A DNA stretch of 64,000 nucleotides from Anaerolineaceae bacterium (GTDB lineage: Bacteria > Chloroflexota > Anaerolineae > Anaerolineales > Anaerolineaceae), in the NCBI GenBank assembly GCA_016841365.1, contig JAENZI010000002.1, positions 62,001 through 126,000 on the forward strand, written 5' to 3'. The position numbers and the translations under genes were made by a program. Numbering within the stretch: position 1 is the stretch's first letter; each line of letters begins with the position of its first letter. Of the stretch, positions 7,902 through 17,229 are shown in pieces. The notes under the pieces were generated by a model that worked only from the letters and a program-made list of their open reading frames with translations, was not told where the DNA came from and searched no databases.

Positions 7902-8648
7902 ATGTATTCCTATCAAAAAACTGCAGATGAGATTGTCAATCAGGACCCTGAATTAGCCATCATCCCTGTTGGCTCGTTGGAGCAGCATGGACCGCAACTG
8001 CCCATCATGACCGATTGGGCGATTGCGAAAGCCATGGGAGAGGGTGTGGCAGAAAAGACAAACGGCTTTCTGATCCCGGCACTGCCCATCAGCACATGCC
8101 GTGAGCATATGGGTAAAAAGGGCAGCGTCTGGATGGAACCGCCCACGTTCTACCATATGATGAACGATATGATCATGTCTTTGAAAACACAGGGATTTAG
8201 GAAGGTATGCATCATCCAGTGTCATGGCGGCATATTTGTGATGACGCCCCTGGTGCGCGATCTGAATGCAAAAAACAACCCTGATCTGATGGTTGCCAAC
8301 ATCGATATGATGGTGATCTTCCAAAAGTTGTATCAGGAAGGGTTGGTGGAGACCAACACAGAACTGCATGCTGGTGAGCTGGAAACTTCGATGATCCTGG
8401 TGTTAGCACCAGAAACGGTTCACATGGATCGGGCGGTGGATTTTGTACCCAATGTGCCCCGTGCCTATCTCAGCTACGGCAGCATTTTCCGCGCTACCCC
8501 GTTAGGCATGTGGGGCGAACCCACACGAGCAACCAAAGAGAAGGGTGAAGCGGCTTTGAATCGTGCGGTCGAACTGGCTGTGGAGGAGATGCAGAACATC
8601 TATAGCTATATGGAAAAGAAAAAGAAATTCGGTTACAGCGAATTTTAA
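7902..8648 (+). CDS. Creatininase-family metal hydrolase, copy 1
   Basis: A 248-residue protein of the creatininase superfamily, starting MYSYQKTADEI at an ATG after AAGGA. Metal-site motifs are visible: GSLEQHGP (Glu and His ligands), a TD ligand in PIMTDWAIA, and HAGELETS. The usual GHGGN segment reads QCHGG, and the His after EQHGP is Gln here (PQLP). Family members hydrolyse creatinine or formamide-type amides, process mycofactocin peptide (MftE), or open a diketo-inositol ring (IolN). It is a close paralogue of the next gene. Cytoplasmic. The reaction here is inferred only from context. Confidence 0.8.
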   Translation: MYSYQKTADEIVNQDPELAIIPVGSLEQHGPQLPIMTDWAIAKAMGEGVAEKTNGFLIPALPISTCREHMGKKGSVWMEPPTFYHMMNDMIMSLKTQGFRKVCIIQCHGGIFVMTPLVRDLNAKNNPDLMVANIDMMVIFQKLYQEGLVETNTELHAGELETSMILVLAPETVHMDRAVDFVPNVPRAYLSYGSIFRATPLGMWGEPTRATKEKGEAALNRAVELAVEEMQNIYSYMEKKKKFGYSEF

Positions 8649-8799
8649 GGTCTGGGTAGAGCAGAGGCTTGGATGGATTAAACCGGTCAGGTATTTCCTT
8701 GCAACGCCCCCACCTAAATCAATAATTTTTTTATCTATGCAGTGATTGACACAAAACAAGCAGGCTTTTTGTGCAGTCACGCTTGAGAGGGTAAACACA

Positions 8800-9546
8800 A
8801 TGTATTCATATCAAATGACAGCAGACGATATCGTCAAACAAGACCCAGAACTGGCTATAATCCCGGTGGGGTCGCTTGAGCAGCATGGGCCGCACCTCCC
8901 GATCATGACCGATTGGGCAATTGCGGATGAGATGGGCAAGGGTGTGGCAGAAATGACCGGTGGATTCTTAATCCCTGCGCTGCCGATCAGCACTTGCCGT
9001 GAACACATGGGTAAAAAGGGAAGCGTGTGGATGGAACCGCTCACTTTTTATCAGATGATGAATGATATTATCATGTCCCTGAAAACACAGGGTTTTAAAA
9101 AGGTTTGTATTTTGCAGTGCCATGGCGGCATTTTCATTATGAAACCGCTTGTTCGTGACTTGAACGCAAAATACAACCCCGATTTGATGGTTGCGCATAT
9201 CGACTCGATGGATATCACGGCTGCATTGCGAGCCGAGGGGTTGCTTGAAACCACGACTGAGCTGCACGCTGGGGAATCGGAAGCCTCGAAGATGTTGGCA
9301 ATTGCGCCTGAGACCGTTCATATGGATCGGGTGGTGGATTATGTCCCCGAAGTGCCTCGTCCATATCTCAGTTATGGCAGCATTTTCAGGGCGACACCTG
9401 CCGGCTTGTGGGGTGAACCTTCTTTTGCCACCAAAGAAAAGGGCGAAGCAATCATGAAGCGGTCAGTCGAGTGGGCTGTCGAAGAAATGAATAATATTTT
9501 TGCCTACATGGAAAAGAAAGAAAAATTCGGCTACAGCTATTTTTAA
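8800..9546 (+). CDS. Creatininase-family metal hydrolase, copy 2
   Basis: Second tandem copy, 248 aa, alignable end to end without gaps to copy 1 and nearly identical over most stretches (MYSYQMTADDI; SLEQHGPHLPIMTDWAIA; HAGESEASK). It keeps the usual His after EQHGP but has HAGESEAS where copy 1 has HAGELETS. The 150 bases between the two copies hold no gene. GAGAGG lies 9-15 bases before the ATG. Duplication followed by divergence near the metal site suggests either two subunits of one enzyme or two related substrates. Confidence 0.8.
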   Translation: MYSYQMTADDIVKQDPELAIIPVGSLEQHGPHLPIMTDWAIADEMGKGVAEMTGGFLIPALPISTCREHMGKKGSVWMEPLTFYQMMNDIIMSLKTQGFKKVCILQCHGGIFIMKPLVRDLNAKYNPDLMVAHIDSMDITAALRAEGLLETTTELHAGESEASKMLAIAPETVHMDRVVDYVPEVPRPYLSYGSIFRATPAGLWGEPSFATKEKGEAIMKRSVEWAVEEMNNIFAYMEKKEKFGYSYF

Positions 9547-9571
9547 CTGATTTGTCGCAGGGAATTAAATT

Positions 9572-10588
9572 ATGGATGAAGCACAGTTGTTGCATATGAT
9601 CAGCACGCCGTCACAGCGGCTCGTTGATGACATCAAAAAGATTAATGGTGATATTCTCATTTTGGGTTGCGGTGGCAAAATCGGACCATCCCTGGCAATC
9701 ATGGCGAAACGTGCCATTGATGCAGCAGGTATCAACAAACGTGTCATCGGCGCATCACTGTTTGACTATGCCGGGGATGTTCAACGCATGCGGGATGCCG
9801 GGGTTGAGGTGATTGAAACGAATCTGTTTGACCCCGAGCAATTGGCTGCCTTGCCAGAAGTTGAGAATATCATTTACATGGTGGGGCGTAAGTTCGGCAC
9901 CTACAATGATCCCTCTATGACCTGGGCGATTAATGTACTGCTGCCCTTAAAAGTTTGCGAGCGTTTCCCACAGTCGAATTTTGTTGTGTTTTCAACTGGC
10001 AATGTTTACAGCTATGCGGATATTGCCAGCGGTGGCTCCTGTGAGACAGATCTGCCAGAGCCAGTCGGTGAATATGGGCAAACCTCCTTAGGGCGTGAGC
10101 GCGTTTTTGAGCATTATGCCAGCCTCAATGAGAACAAAGTCTTGTTGTTCCGGCTCAATTATTCCATTGACCTGCGGTATGGGGTGCTGTTTGATATTGC
10201 CAAAAACATCATGGAGGGCAACCCGATCAATCTTGGCATTGGCTATTTCAATTGCATCTGGCAGGGCGATGTGTGTGAATTCGCCCTGCGTGCCTTGCGT
10301 CACGTGAATAACCCGCCGGAAATTTTGAATGTTACCGGGCCAGAGAGCATCAGCATCGTATGGGCGGCAAATAAGATGGGTGAATTGTTAGGCAAAGCAC
10401 CCGTATTTTCGGAAGGCTCCCTTCCAAAAAAGGCATTATTTAGCAACACCACCAAGCTGACAAACCTGATGGGTTATCCGCACATGCCCTTGATGAAAAT
10501 GATGAAGATGGTCGCCGAATGGATCAAATCGGGTGGGAGCACGATCAATGCCCCGACACATTTTGAGGCAACTGACGGTAAGTATTAA
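9572..10588 (+). CDS. NAD-dependent epimerase/dehydratase-like protein, atypical active site
   Basis: 338 aa, extended-SDR fold: a Rossmann strand ILILGCGGKIGPSLA (about residues 29-43), then VFSTGNVYS where the active-site Ser/Thr normally lies. The catalytic Tyr-x-x-x-Lys reads YGQTS, so the lysine is missing. The C-terminal substrate domain is of normal size. Relatives are NDP-sugar epimerases and uronate dehydrogenases. With the Lys lost it may be a non-redox isomerase or binding protein, or use a nearby Arg (GRERVFE). It starts 25 bases after the hydrolase copy 2. Function unknown. Confidence 0.7.
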   Translation: MDEAQLLHMISTPSQRLVDDIKKINGDILILGCGGKIGPSLAIMAKRAIDAAGINKRVIGASLFDYAGDVQRMRDAGVEVIETNLFDPEQLAALPEVENIIYMVGRKFGTYNDPSMTWAINVLLPLKVCERFPQSNFVVFSTGNVYSYADIASGGSCETDLPEPVGEYGQTSLGRERVFEHYASLNENKVLLFRLNYSIDLRYGVLFDIAKNIMEGNPINLGIGYFNCIWQGDVCEFALRALRHVNNPPEILNVTGPESISIVWAANKMGELLGKAPVFSEGSLPKKALFSNTTKLTNLMGYPHMPLMKMMKMVAEWIKSGGSTINAPTHFEATDGKY

Positions 10589-10606
10589 TAAGAATGGGAA
10601 AGAGAT

Positions 10607-11419
10607 ATGGAAAACTTTAATTTGAGTGGCAAAGTTGCAGTGATAACGGGTGGGGCGGGTGTTTTATGCTCCACAATGGCACATGGCTTTGCAGATGCAG
10701 GGGCAAAAATTGCTGTATTGGATCTAGCTGAAGCGCAAGCACAAATTGTTGCCGATGCGATCAACGCCAAAGGGGGTGAAGCAATTGCGGTTGGGGTGAA
10801 TGTTCTCGATTTGGAGAGCTTACAGCATGCCCGCCAGGTGGTGCTGGATCACTTCGGTCGGGTGGATATTCTCGTCAATGGTGCAGGTGGTAATAAAGCT
10901 GCCGCCACAACCAGCCCGGACCTATCCTTTTTTGACCTGCCGCAAGAGGCGCTGCAATGGGTGCTCAACCTGAACCTGCTCGGCACCGTCTATCCCACTC
11001 AGGTTTTTGGAAAGGTGATGGCGGATCAAAAGGCGGGCTGCATTTTGAATATCTCTTCGATGGCTGCAATGACACCCCTCACCAACACGATTGCCTACAG
11101 TGCTGCCAAAGCAGCAGTATCGAACTTCACCCAGTGGATGAGCGTTCACTTTTGCCAATTGTATTCGCCCGAAATCCGTGTGAACGCACTTGCCCCCGGG
11201 TTCTTGCTCACACAACAGAACCAGTATCTTTTAGAAGACGAGGATGGCAACCGAACTGTCCGCGGGCAGAAGATCATTGACGGCACCCCCATGGGTCGCT
11301 ATGGTAAACCCGAAGAATTGGTCGGCGCAGCGATTTATCTTTGTTCAGACGCTGCCAGTTTTGTCACCGGAGTGGTTCTGCCTATTGATGGCGGATTCAG
11401 TGCATATTCAGGCGTTTAG
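10607..11419 (+). CDS. SDR oxidoreductase, D-mannonate oxidoreductase (fructuronate reductase) type
   Basis: 270 aa classical SDR. Cofactor motif ITGGAGVLCSTMA, then NGAGGN, catalytic Ser in NISSMAAMTPL and Tyr-x-x-x-Lys in AYSAAKAAV. It ends DGGFSAYSGV. This set (GVLC after TGGAG, AGGN, SAYSGV end) is that of the Bacillus-type SDR enzyme that reduces D-fructuronate to D-mannonate with NAD(P)H. Mannonate is dehydrated to KDG, and KDG kinase and KDPG aldolase are encoded further down, which fits. No mannonate dehydratase is present in the window. Annotated by pattern recall, so the substrate is likely but unproven. Confidence 0.7.
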   Translation: MENFNLSGKVAVITGGAGVLCSTMAHGFADAGAKIAVLDLAEAQAQIVADAINAKGGEAIAVGVNVLDLESLQHARQVVLDHFGRVDILVNGAGGNKAAATTSPDLSFFDLPQEALQWVLNLNLLGTVYPTQVFGKVMADQKAGCILNISSMAAMTPLTNTIAYSAAKAAVSNFTQWMSVHFCQLYSPEIRVNALAPGFLLTQQNQYLLEDEDGNRTVRGQKIIDGTPMGRYGKPEELVGAAIYLCSDAASFVTGVVLPIDGGFSAYSGV

Positions 11420-11454
11420 GTTTTATTGGTAAAAGAAGTGTTTTTCAAGGAGGA

Positions 11455-12531
11455 ATGATGAGTGAAAAAGTGAAGGTATTATTGGTCGGCGCAGCGTTTT
11501 CTGCGGATTTACATGCAGATGGCTATGCCCGTATCCCTGATCGGGTGGAGATCGTCGGGATTGTGGACAAGGCATTAGACCGTGTGCACGCCCTGGCAGA
11601 TAAATATGGTTTTGAAGGTTATAAAGCATACGATGATTACAAAACTGCCATCGCAGAAGCAGATTGCGATGTGGTGGATATTTGTCTGCCCAACTTTTTG
11701 CATCACCCGGTGGCGATGGCTGCCTTGAATAAAGGGCGGGATGTGATCAGCGAAAAACCATTGGCTACAAAGGTCGAAGATGCCCGGGAGATGGTCGAAA
11801 CAGCACAAAAACTTGGCAAGCACATTTATTATGCTGAAGATTGGTTGGGTTCGCCTGCGTTGCGAAAAGCACGGGAGTTGGTTGACTCTGGTGCGATTGG
11901 CGAATTGCAATTTGTGAGGGCACGCGAATGCCACAGCGGATCGCACAGCCCCTTTGCCCAGACGATTGAATTTTGCGGCGGCGGTGCAATGGTGCACCTG
12001 GGCGTGCATCCGGTCGGTTTTATGTTGGCATTGAAGAACAACCGCTGGAAGGAATTGGTTGCGCTGACATCAGGCGGCGGTGAGTCAAACCTTGTCCATA
12101 AAACAATGGAAGGCGAGGATTGGGCGGGTGCATTGATGCGCTTTGATGATGGCACCACAGCGGTGCTGGAGGCAAACTATGTCACACTTGGCGGGATGGA
12201 AGATAGTATCGACTTCTATGGCACCAAGGGCTGTCTGCATGTTGACCTGACTTTTTCCAGCGCCATTCAGGGTTTCAGCATTCCCGGGTTCGATTACACG
12301 GTTGAAAAAGCAGAAGTCACCACTGGCTGGTCAAAGCCTGCAGTTGATGAACGCTATAACCTCGGGTATGTTGCAGAAATTGAGCATTTTGTAGAGTGTG
12401 TTGCTGAGGACAAAGATGCGGATGTCGGTTTGCGAGGTGTGGACGGTTTGGAAACACTAGAGGTGATCAACCTGATCTACAAATCCAGCCGAGAGGGCAT
12501 TCGGATCACGAATAGCAAGTTGGAGAATTAG
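11455..12531 (+). CDS. Gfo/Idh/MocA family dehydrogenase
   Basis: 358 aa. N-terminal Rossmann domain (VKVLLVGAAFSADLHADGY) with the family's EKP motif (SEKPLATKVEDARE), then the alpha/beta C-terminal domain with GGGAMVHLGVHPVGF, where the His residues belong to the active site. Members oxidise or reduce hydroxyls of inositols, sugars and sugar acids with NAD(P). The ATG follows a strong AAGGAGG; ATG ATG gives a one-residue ambiguity. Three bases separate its stop from the next start. A damaged member of the same family lies at 1592-2017, perhaps a former part of this system. Confidence 0.85.
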   Translation: MMSEKVKVLLVGAAFSADLHADGYARIPDRVEIVGIVDKALDRVHALADKYGFEGYKAYDDYKTAIAEADCDVVDICLPNFLHHPVAMAALNKGRDVISEKPLATKVEDAREMVETAQKLGKHIYYAEDWLGSPALRKARELVDSGAIGELQFVRARECHSGSHSPFAQTIEFCGGGAMVHLGVHPVGFMLALKNNRWKELVALTSGGGESNLVHKTMEGEDWAGALMRFDDGTTAVLEANYVTLGGMEDSIDFYGTKGCLHVDLTFSSAIQGFSIPGFDYTVEKAEVTTGWSKPAVDERYNLGYVAEIEHFVECVAEDKDADVGLRGVDGLETLEVINLIYKSSREGIRITNSKLEN

Positions 12532-12534
12532 CCA

Positions 12535-15138
12535 ATGACTGCCAACGATATCAAAATTCCGGTGAAGTTGGGGGGGATCACATTCAAGAATCCCTTTTAT
12601 GTTGCATCCGGCCCAACAGTTAAATCTGTTAGGCAATTACAGCGTATTGAAGAGACCGGGTGGGCAGCAGCCAGCATCAAGTTGACAATTGACCCCGTCC
12701 CATACATCAATCGGAAACCTCGCTATGGCTTGTTTGAACACCAGCATGCGCTGGCTTTCACAGCCGAAAAACGGTTGACCTTTCCCGAAGGTCTGCGCCT
12801 GGTAGAAGAGGGCAAAAAAGTCCTCCATGATCTGATCCTGATGGCAAACATGACCTATGCCGGAGATGAAGGCGTTTCGGGCTGGGTCAATATGGCACGT
12901 CAATTCGAGTCAGCAGGGGCAGATATTATTGAGTTAAATATGTGCTGCCCAAACATGTCCTATAACCTCGAAGTGTCGGGGAAAGATGAAACCCAGATCA
13001 CGAAAAAGACGGGCGCCAGCATGGGGCAGCAGGCAGATGTCGCCGCTGAAATTGTTGCAGCAATCGCGGATGTGATCAATATCCCGCTATTCGTCAAATT
13101 GACGCCTGAGGGCGGGAAGATTGCCCGGGTTGCCCAATCATTGTATGCTGCTGGCGCGGATGCGGTGGGTTCGACCGGCAATCGTCTTGGAATTCCGCCG
13201 ATCAACCTGGAGCATCCCAACACGTCCAGTTACCATTTGCAGGATGAGATCAGCATTAGCTGCTATTCCAGCTCATGGCTCAAACCGCTGGCGCAGCGGG
13301 ATACTTATGAGATCCGCAAAACAAATGAGCCCGATCCCTTTATCACCGCGACAGGCGGCATCACCAACTGGCGTGATGCCGTGGAGATGATCCTGTGCGG
13401 CGGTAATTTGCTGGGGATTTGTTCTGAAACGCTAATCAACGGTTATGATATCGTGCATCCGATGATCAAAGGATTGCACGATTATATGGTGGAGCATCAA
13501 TATCAAAGTCTGGATGATTTCCGCGGCAGCATCGTTACCGAAGTGAAGACATCAGATGAGGTGACCCTGCACGATGGTTACGCCCGCATTGTCCAGCCGA
13601 ATTTGTCTGCGCCCTGCAAAGCCGTTTGCCCGCACCATGTGCCGGTTCAGGCATATGTTCAGAAGGTGGCAAAGGGCGAGTTTCGTGATGCCTTTGAGCT
13701 GATCACTGAGAAAAACCCCCTGCAGGACATCTGTGGGTTGGTATGCAGCGCACCCTGTGAGGATGTTTGCACCTTGGGGAAAGTCAGTCGTCCGGTTGAA
13801 ATCCGTGCTATCAAGCGGTTTGTACTGGAATATGGCCGTGAACAGGGCTGGCTAGAGGGCGGTCAGGCGGATAAGCCAAATGGGCACCGCGTGGCGGTGA
13901 TTGGTTCTGGTCCTGCGGGGCTGACCGCAGCGGTGACCCTGCGCAAGGCAGGTTACGAGGTAAGCATCTTTGAGCGCGAGAACGAACTTGGCGGCAATTT
14001 GCGTTTTGCTGTGCCTTCATTCAGGCTTGACCGTCAGCGCTTGCAAAATGAACTCGACCGCATTTTGGCTTATGGGATGGATGTACAGTTTGGTAAAGCG
14101 CTGGGGCGTGATTTCAGCCTTGAAGATCTGTTTGAGAATGGTTATGACGGCGTGTTTGTGGCTGTCGGCGCACAGGCGGATGAACCCCTGGGCATTGCCG
14201 GTGAGGACGCTAATGGTGTCATCAAAGCAAGTGCGCTGCTCAAATCCGTCAGCGAGGTTAAGGATATCACCTTGGGCGAAAGTGTCATTGTGGTTGGGGA
14301 GTCCTACAGTGCTTTGGATGCTGCCCAGACGGCAGTCCGTTTAGGTGCTGCCATAGTGACCCTGGCTTCAAAAGGCTTTTCAAAACGTAAAGGCACCTTA
14401 CAGGAACAACTCGTACAAGCTCGTGAAGAAGGCGTGCGCTTGCTTGAGGACGTGACAATTACGAAGATATTACAAGACGATGGGAAGGTGGCTGGGGTTG
14501 AATTGGTTAATTCCCTGGGCTTGACCATGCAAGCGGATTGTGACGCGGTCATTCTCGCTGGTGAATTGCATGTGGAAGAAAGCATCGGAGAATCGATCGT
14601 TAAGAACGGTAAGATCAAAGTTGACCGGAAAACGGGCGCAACTTCACAGCCGGGTGTGTATGCAGGCGGTGATGCTTCCCGGACCGGAAATATCATCTCG
14701 GCTATTGCCGCAGGAAAGCGCGGGGCAGTTTCGCTTGACCAGTATATTCGTAAAGAGACGGCAACCCTGACCTATACCCCTGATACCGTTGTGGTTGACA
14801 CCAACCAGGTATTACAGCGTGTTGGCTACCTGAAAGATTCTTCGCTTTCACCGGATACCATCACGATGAGCCCTGAAGAACGCGTCAAATCCTTTGATCC
14901 GTTTGAGCGCGTTCTTACTCAGGCAGAAGCTGTTGCGGAAGCCAGCCGCTGCTTGAATTGCGGATGTGGTGAGGGATGTCAGCTTTGCAAGACCATCTGC
15001 TGCGAGTTTGCCCCGGATATTGTTGCGCCGGACACGCTCGGCATAGACCCGAATTTATGCGTGGCATGCGGTATGTGCTATTTACGCTGCCCGCTTCAAA
15101 ATATAGAGATGGTAAATACCGATCTCAATAAAGATTAA
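12535..15138 (+). CDS. Dihydropyrimidine-dehydrogenase-like flavo-iron-sulfur fusion, permuted domain order
   Basis: 867 aa in three blocks. Residues 1-~330 are a dihydroorotate-dehydrogenase-type FMN barrel (PVKLGGITFKNPFYVASGP; NMCCPNMS at ~136; TATGGITNWRDA). Residues ~355-800 are a GltD/PreT-type block: a cysteine-rich Fe-S region (CKAVCPHHVPV, DICGLVCSAPCEDVC), then FAD and NAD(P) domains (GSGPAGLTAA at ~456; a second nucleotide motif at ~585). Residues ~805-860 hold two cysteine groups (CLNCGCGEGCQLCKTICC; CVACGMCYLRCP). Mammalian-type DPD has the GltD block first and the FMN barrel after it; here the barrel is first. Such enzymes move electrons between NAD(P)H and a ring double bond. 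The substrate is unknown. Confidence 0.8.
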   Translation: MTANDIKIPVKLGGITFKNPFYVASGPTVKSVRQLQRIEETGWAAASIKLTIDPVPYINRKPRYGLFEHQHALAFTAEKRLTFPEGLRLVEEGKKVLHDLILMANMTYAGDEGVSGWVNMARQFESAGADIIELNMCCPNMSYNLEVSGKDETQITKKTGASMGQQADVAAEIVAAIADVINIPLFVKLTPEGGKIARVAQSLYAAGADAVGSTGNRLGIPPINLEHPNTSSYHLQDEISISCYSSSWLKPLAQRDTYEIRKTNEPDPFITATGGITNWRDAVEMILCGGNLLGICSETLINGYDIVHPMIKGLHDYMVEHQYQSLDDFRGSIVTEVKTSDEVTLHDGYARIVQPNLSAPCKAVCPHHVPVQAYVQKVAKGEFRDAFELITEKNPLQDICGLVCSAPCEDVCTLGKVSRPVEIRAIKRFVLEYGREQGWLEGGQADKPNGHRVAVIGSGPAGLTAAVTLRKAGYEVSIFERENELGGNLRFAVPSFRLDRQRLQNELDRILAYGMDVQFGKALGRDFSLEDLFENGYDGVFVAVGAQADEPLGIAGEDANGVIKASALLKSVSEVKDITLGESVIVVGESYSALDAAQTAVRLGAAIVTLASKGFSKRKGTLQEQLVQAREEGVRLLEDVTITKILQDDGKVAGVELVNSLGLTMQADCDAVILAGELHVEESIGESIVKNGKIKVDRKTGATSQPGVYAGGDASRTGNIISAIAAGKRGAVSLDQYIRKETATLTYTPDTVVVDTNQVLQRVGYLKDSSLSPDTITMSPEERVKSFDPFERVLTQAEAVAEASRCLNCGCGEGCQLCKTICCEFAPDIVAPDTLGIDPNLCVACGMCYLRCPLQNIEMVNTDLNKD

Positions 15139-15151
15139 GGAGAAATACTTA

Positions 15152-16228
15152 ATGACACAAGCATCAAAGAAAATTAGACTTTCCGATCTCAAAGCTTTTT
15201 GTGCACAATCGTTGGTTAAAGCAGGCATGTCTGAGAAAGACGCCAGGATCACGGCTGAAGTGTTGGCTGAAACTGACGCTTATGGCACCCATTCACACGG
15301 CACGGTGAACCTTGCCAACTATGTCAAAAAAGCTAAAGCTGGCGGTTTAGATATTCAAGCTGAACCCGATGTCATCAGAGACGGTCCTGCGTTTGCGATT
15401 TTGGATGGTAGAAATGCGATGGGGATGGTCCCTGCTTACATGGGGATGGATCTTGCCTGCCAAAAAGCAAAAACCGCTGGTATCGGGATTGTGACCGTGC
15501 GCAACAGCACGCATTTTGGCGCGGCTGGATATTATGCCAACATGGCAGCACTGCGCGGCATGGTCGGTATTACGATGAGCAATGTGGACCCAAATATGAC
15601 TGTACCCGGTGCACGGGGTATGTTGATCGGCAATAATCCATTGGCTTATGCTGCACCCTCAAGTGAGAAACCCACGGTGTTTTTAGATATTGCGCTCAGT
15701 AATGTTGCCTCGCTGAAGGTCGTCAAAGCACGTAAAGAAGGCAAATCGATCCCCAGCACGTGGATTGTGGATAAAGATGGAGTCGCAACTTCCGATCCCA
15801 GCCACTACCCCGAAGAAGGCGCCATGCAGCCTATGGCAGCTCATAAGGGTTATGGATTGGCGGTGATGGTTGAAATGCTAACAGGCGGACTTTCGGGCGG
15901 TGCGATGAGCATGCTGGATAATATCGTCAGCTGGCTGTTCGAAATCGACGAGCCTAACCGGGTTTGCCACACCTTCATTGCGATTGATGTTGAGCAGTTT
16001 GTTGGAACGGACGCCTTTACAAAACGCATTGATGATATGGTCAAAGCCCTGCATGAGGCGCCCAAAGCCAAAGGTTCAGACAGAATCTACGTCCCGGGTG
16101 AGATGGAATGGGATAGATATGAAAAGGCTGAGGATGGATTGACGCTGCCGACAAATGTCGTTGAATCGCTTGAGGTTTTACACGAGATTTCAGGTGTTGA
16201 GATTAATTGGATTGTAGATGAGGACTGA
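15152..16228 (+). CDS. Malate/L-lactate dehydrogenase (LDH2) family oxidoreductase
   Basis: 358 aa, the NAD(P)-dependent family unrelated to classical MDH/LDH (members: ureidoglycolate dehydrogenase AllD, 2,3-diketogulonate reductase YiaK, delta-1-piperideine-2-carboxylate reductase). The two active-site histidines are visible in GTHSHGTVNL and VRNSTHFGAAGYY, and the cofactor loop in GNNPLAYAAPS. Its place between a DPD-like enzyme and KDPG aldolase suggests reduction or oxidation of a 2-keto/2-hydroxy acid. GGAG lies 9 bases before the ATG. Function class sure, substrate open. Confidence 0.85.
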   Translation: MTQASKKIRLSDLKAFCAQSLVKAGMSEKDARITAEVLAETDAYGTHSHGTVNLANYVKKAKAGGLDIQAEPDVIRDGPAFAILDGRNAMGMVPAYMGMDLACQKAKTAGIGIVTVRNSTHFGAAGYYANMAALRGMVGITMSNVDPNMTVPGARGMLIGNNPLAYAAPSSEKPTVFLDIALSNVASLKVVKARKEGKSIPSTWIVDKDGVATSDPSHYPEEGAMQPMAAHKGYGLAVMVEMLTGGLSGGAMSMLDNIVSWLFEIDEPNRVCHTFIAIDVEQFVGTDAFTKRIDDMVKALHEAPKAKGSDRIYVPGEMEWDRYEKAEDGLTLPTNVVESLEVLHEISGVEINWIVDED

Positions 16229-16235
16229 TCAGAAA

Positions 16236-17198
16236 ATGAACACATTAGAAAGAATTGGTTTAGCAGGGTTAGTACCGGTTGTTGTGATCAACGATGCAGA
16301 TGATGCTGTGCCAGCGGCAGAAGCCTTGCTGAAGGGCGGGTTGGATATCATGGAAATTACCATGCGCACCGATGCCGGCATTCAGGCGATTAAGAATGTG
16401 GCAGACGGTTGCCCAGAGATGCTGGTTGGCGCAGGAACTGTCTTGACCTTGGAAAAATGTCAGGAAGCGGTCGATGCTGGTGCAAAGTTTATTGTTTCAC
16501 CGGGCTTCAACGAAAAGATTGTTGCCTGGTGTGTTGAGAATGACGTTGCAGTCACCCCTGGTTGTGTGACACCCACCGAGATTGAAGCGGCACTGGCTTA
16601 CGGCATCAAAACGGTGAAGTTCTTCCCGGCAGGCACTTATGGCGGGATCCAGGCATGCAAGTCGCTCTATGGTCCGTATCGAGCGGCAGATGTGTCCTTT
16701 ATCCCCACAGGTGGGGTTGACAACAGTAACCTGCCTGACTTTGCTGATAAACCCTACATTCATGCTGTTGGCGGCAGTTGGTTATGCTCTTCATCGGCGA
16801 TTGCCAAACATGATTTTGATGCCATCACTGCGAGCGCCAGCACCGCGATTGATGTTCTGCTGGGGTTTGAAGTGGCACATATTGGGATCAATATGAATGA
16901 TAAGGACTCCTCACTGAGGGCGGCGGACAGCTTCAATAAGGCGTTTAACTTCCCTGTCAAAGAAGGGAATAGCTCGAATTTCGCTGGCACCGGGATTGAG
17001 ATTATGAACGCGCCTTACCTGGGTGCGAACGGACATATCGCGATCCGCACCAACAGCATTGCCCGTGCTATTCACTATTTGGGCAAACGCGGTTTTGAGG
17101 TGGATGAGACCACTGCAAAATTCAAAGATGGCAGAATGATTGCTGTCTATCTCAAAGATGAATTTGGCGGGTTTGCTGTCCATTTGTTGCAAAAGTAG
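16236..17198 (+). CDS. eda: KDPG/KHG aldolase with extra C-terminal VOC-like domain
   Basis: 320 aa. Residues 1-~205 are the class I aldolase that splits 2-keto-3-deoxy-6-phosphogluconate into pyruvate and glyceraldehyde-3-phosphate: Glu in MEITMRT, Schiff-base Lys in KTVKFFPAG, phosphate site in PTGGV. Ordinary Eda has ~205-215 residues. The remaining ~110 residues (from [12 protein letters not shown]) look like a glyoxalase/VOC module, and it ends with [13 protein letters not shown] at 16236 is preferred because GAGG lies 12 bases before it and the family starts at [13 protein letters not shown]; an ATG at 16218 would overlap the previous gene. Confidence 0.85.
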   Translation: MNTLERIGLAGLVPVVVINDADDAVPAAEALLKGGLDIMEITMRTDAGIQAIKNVADGCPEMLVGAGTVLTLEKCQEAVDAGAKFIVSPGFNEKIVAWCVENDVAVTPGCVTPTEIEAALAYGIKTVKFFPAGTYGGIQACKSLYGPYRAADVSFIPTGGVDNSNLPDFADKPYIHAVGGSWLCSSSAIAKHDFDAITASASTAIDVLLGFEVAHIGINMNDKDSSLRAADSFNKAFNFPVKEGNSSNFAGTGIEIMNAPYLGANGHIAIRTNSIARAIHYLGKRGFEVDETTAKFKDGRMIAVYLKDEFGGFAVHLLQK

Positions 17199-17229
17199 AA
17201 AAATTCAGATCAGAAAGGAATTTAAATCA

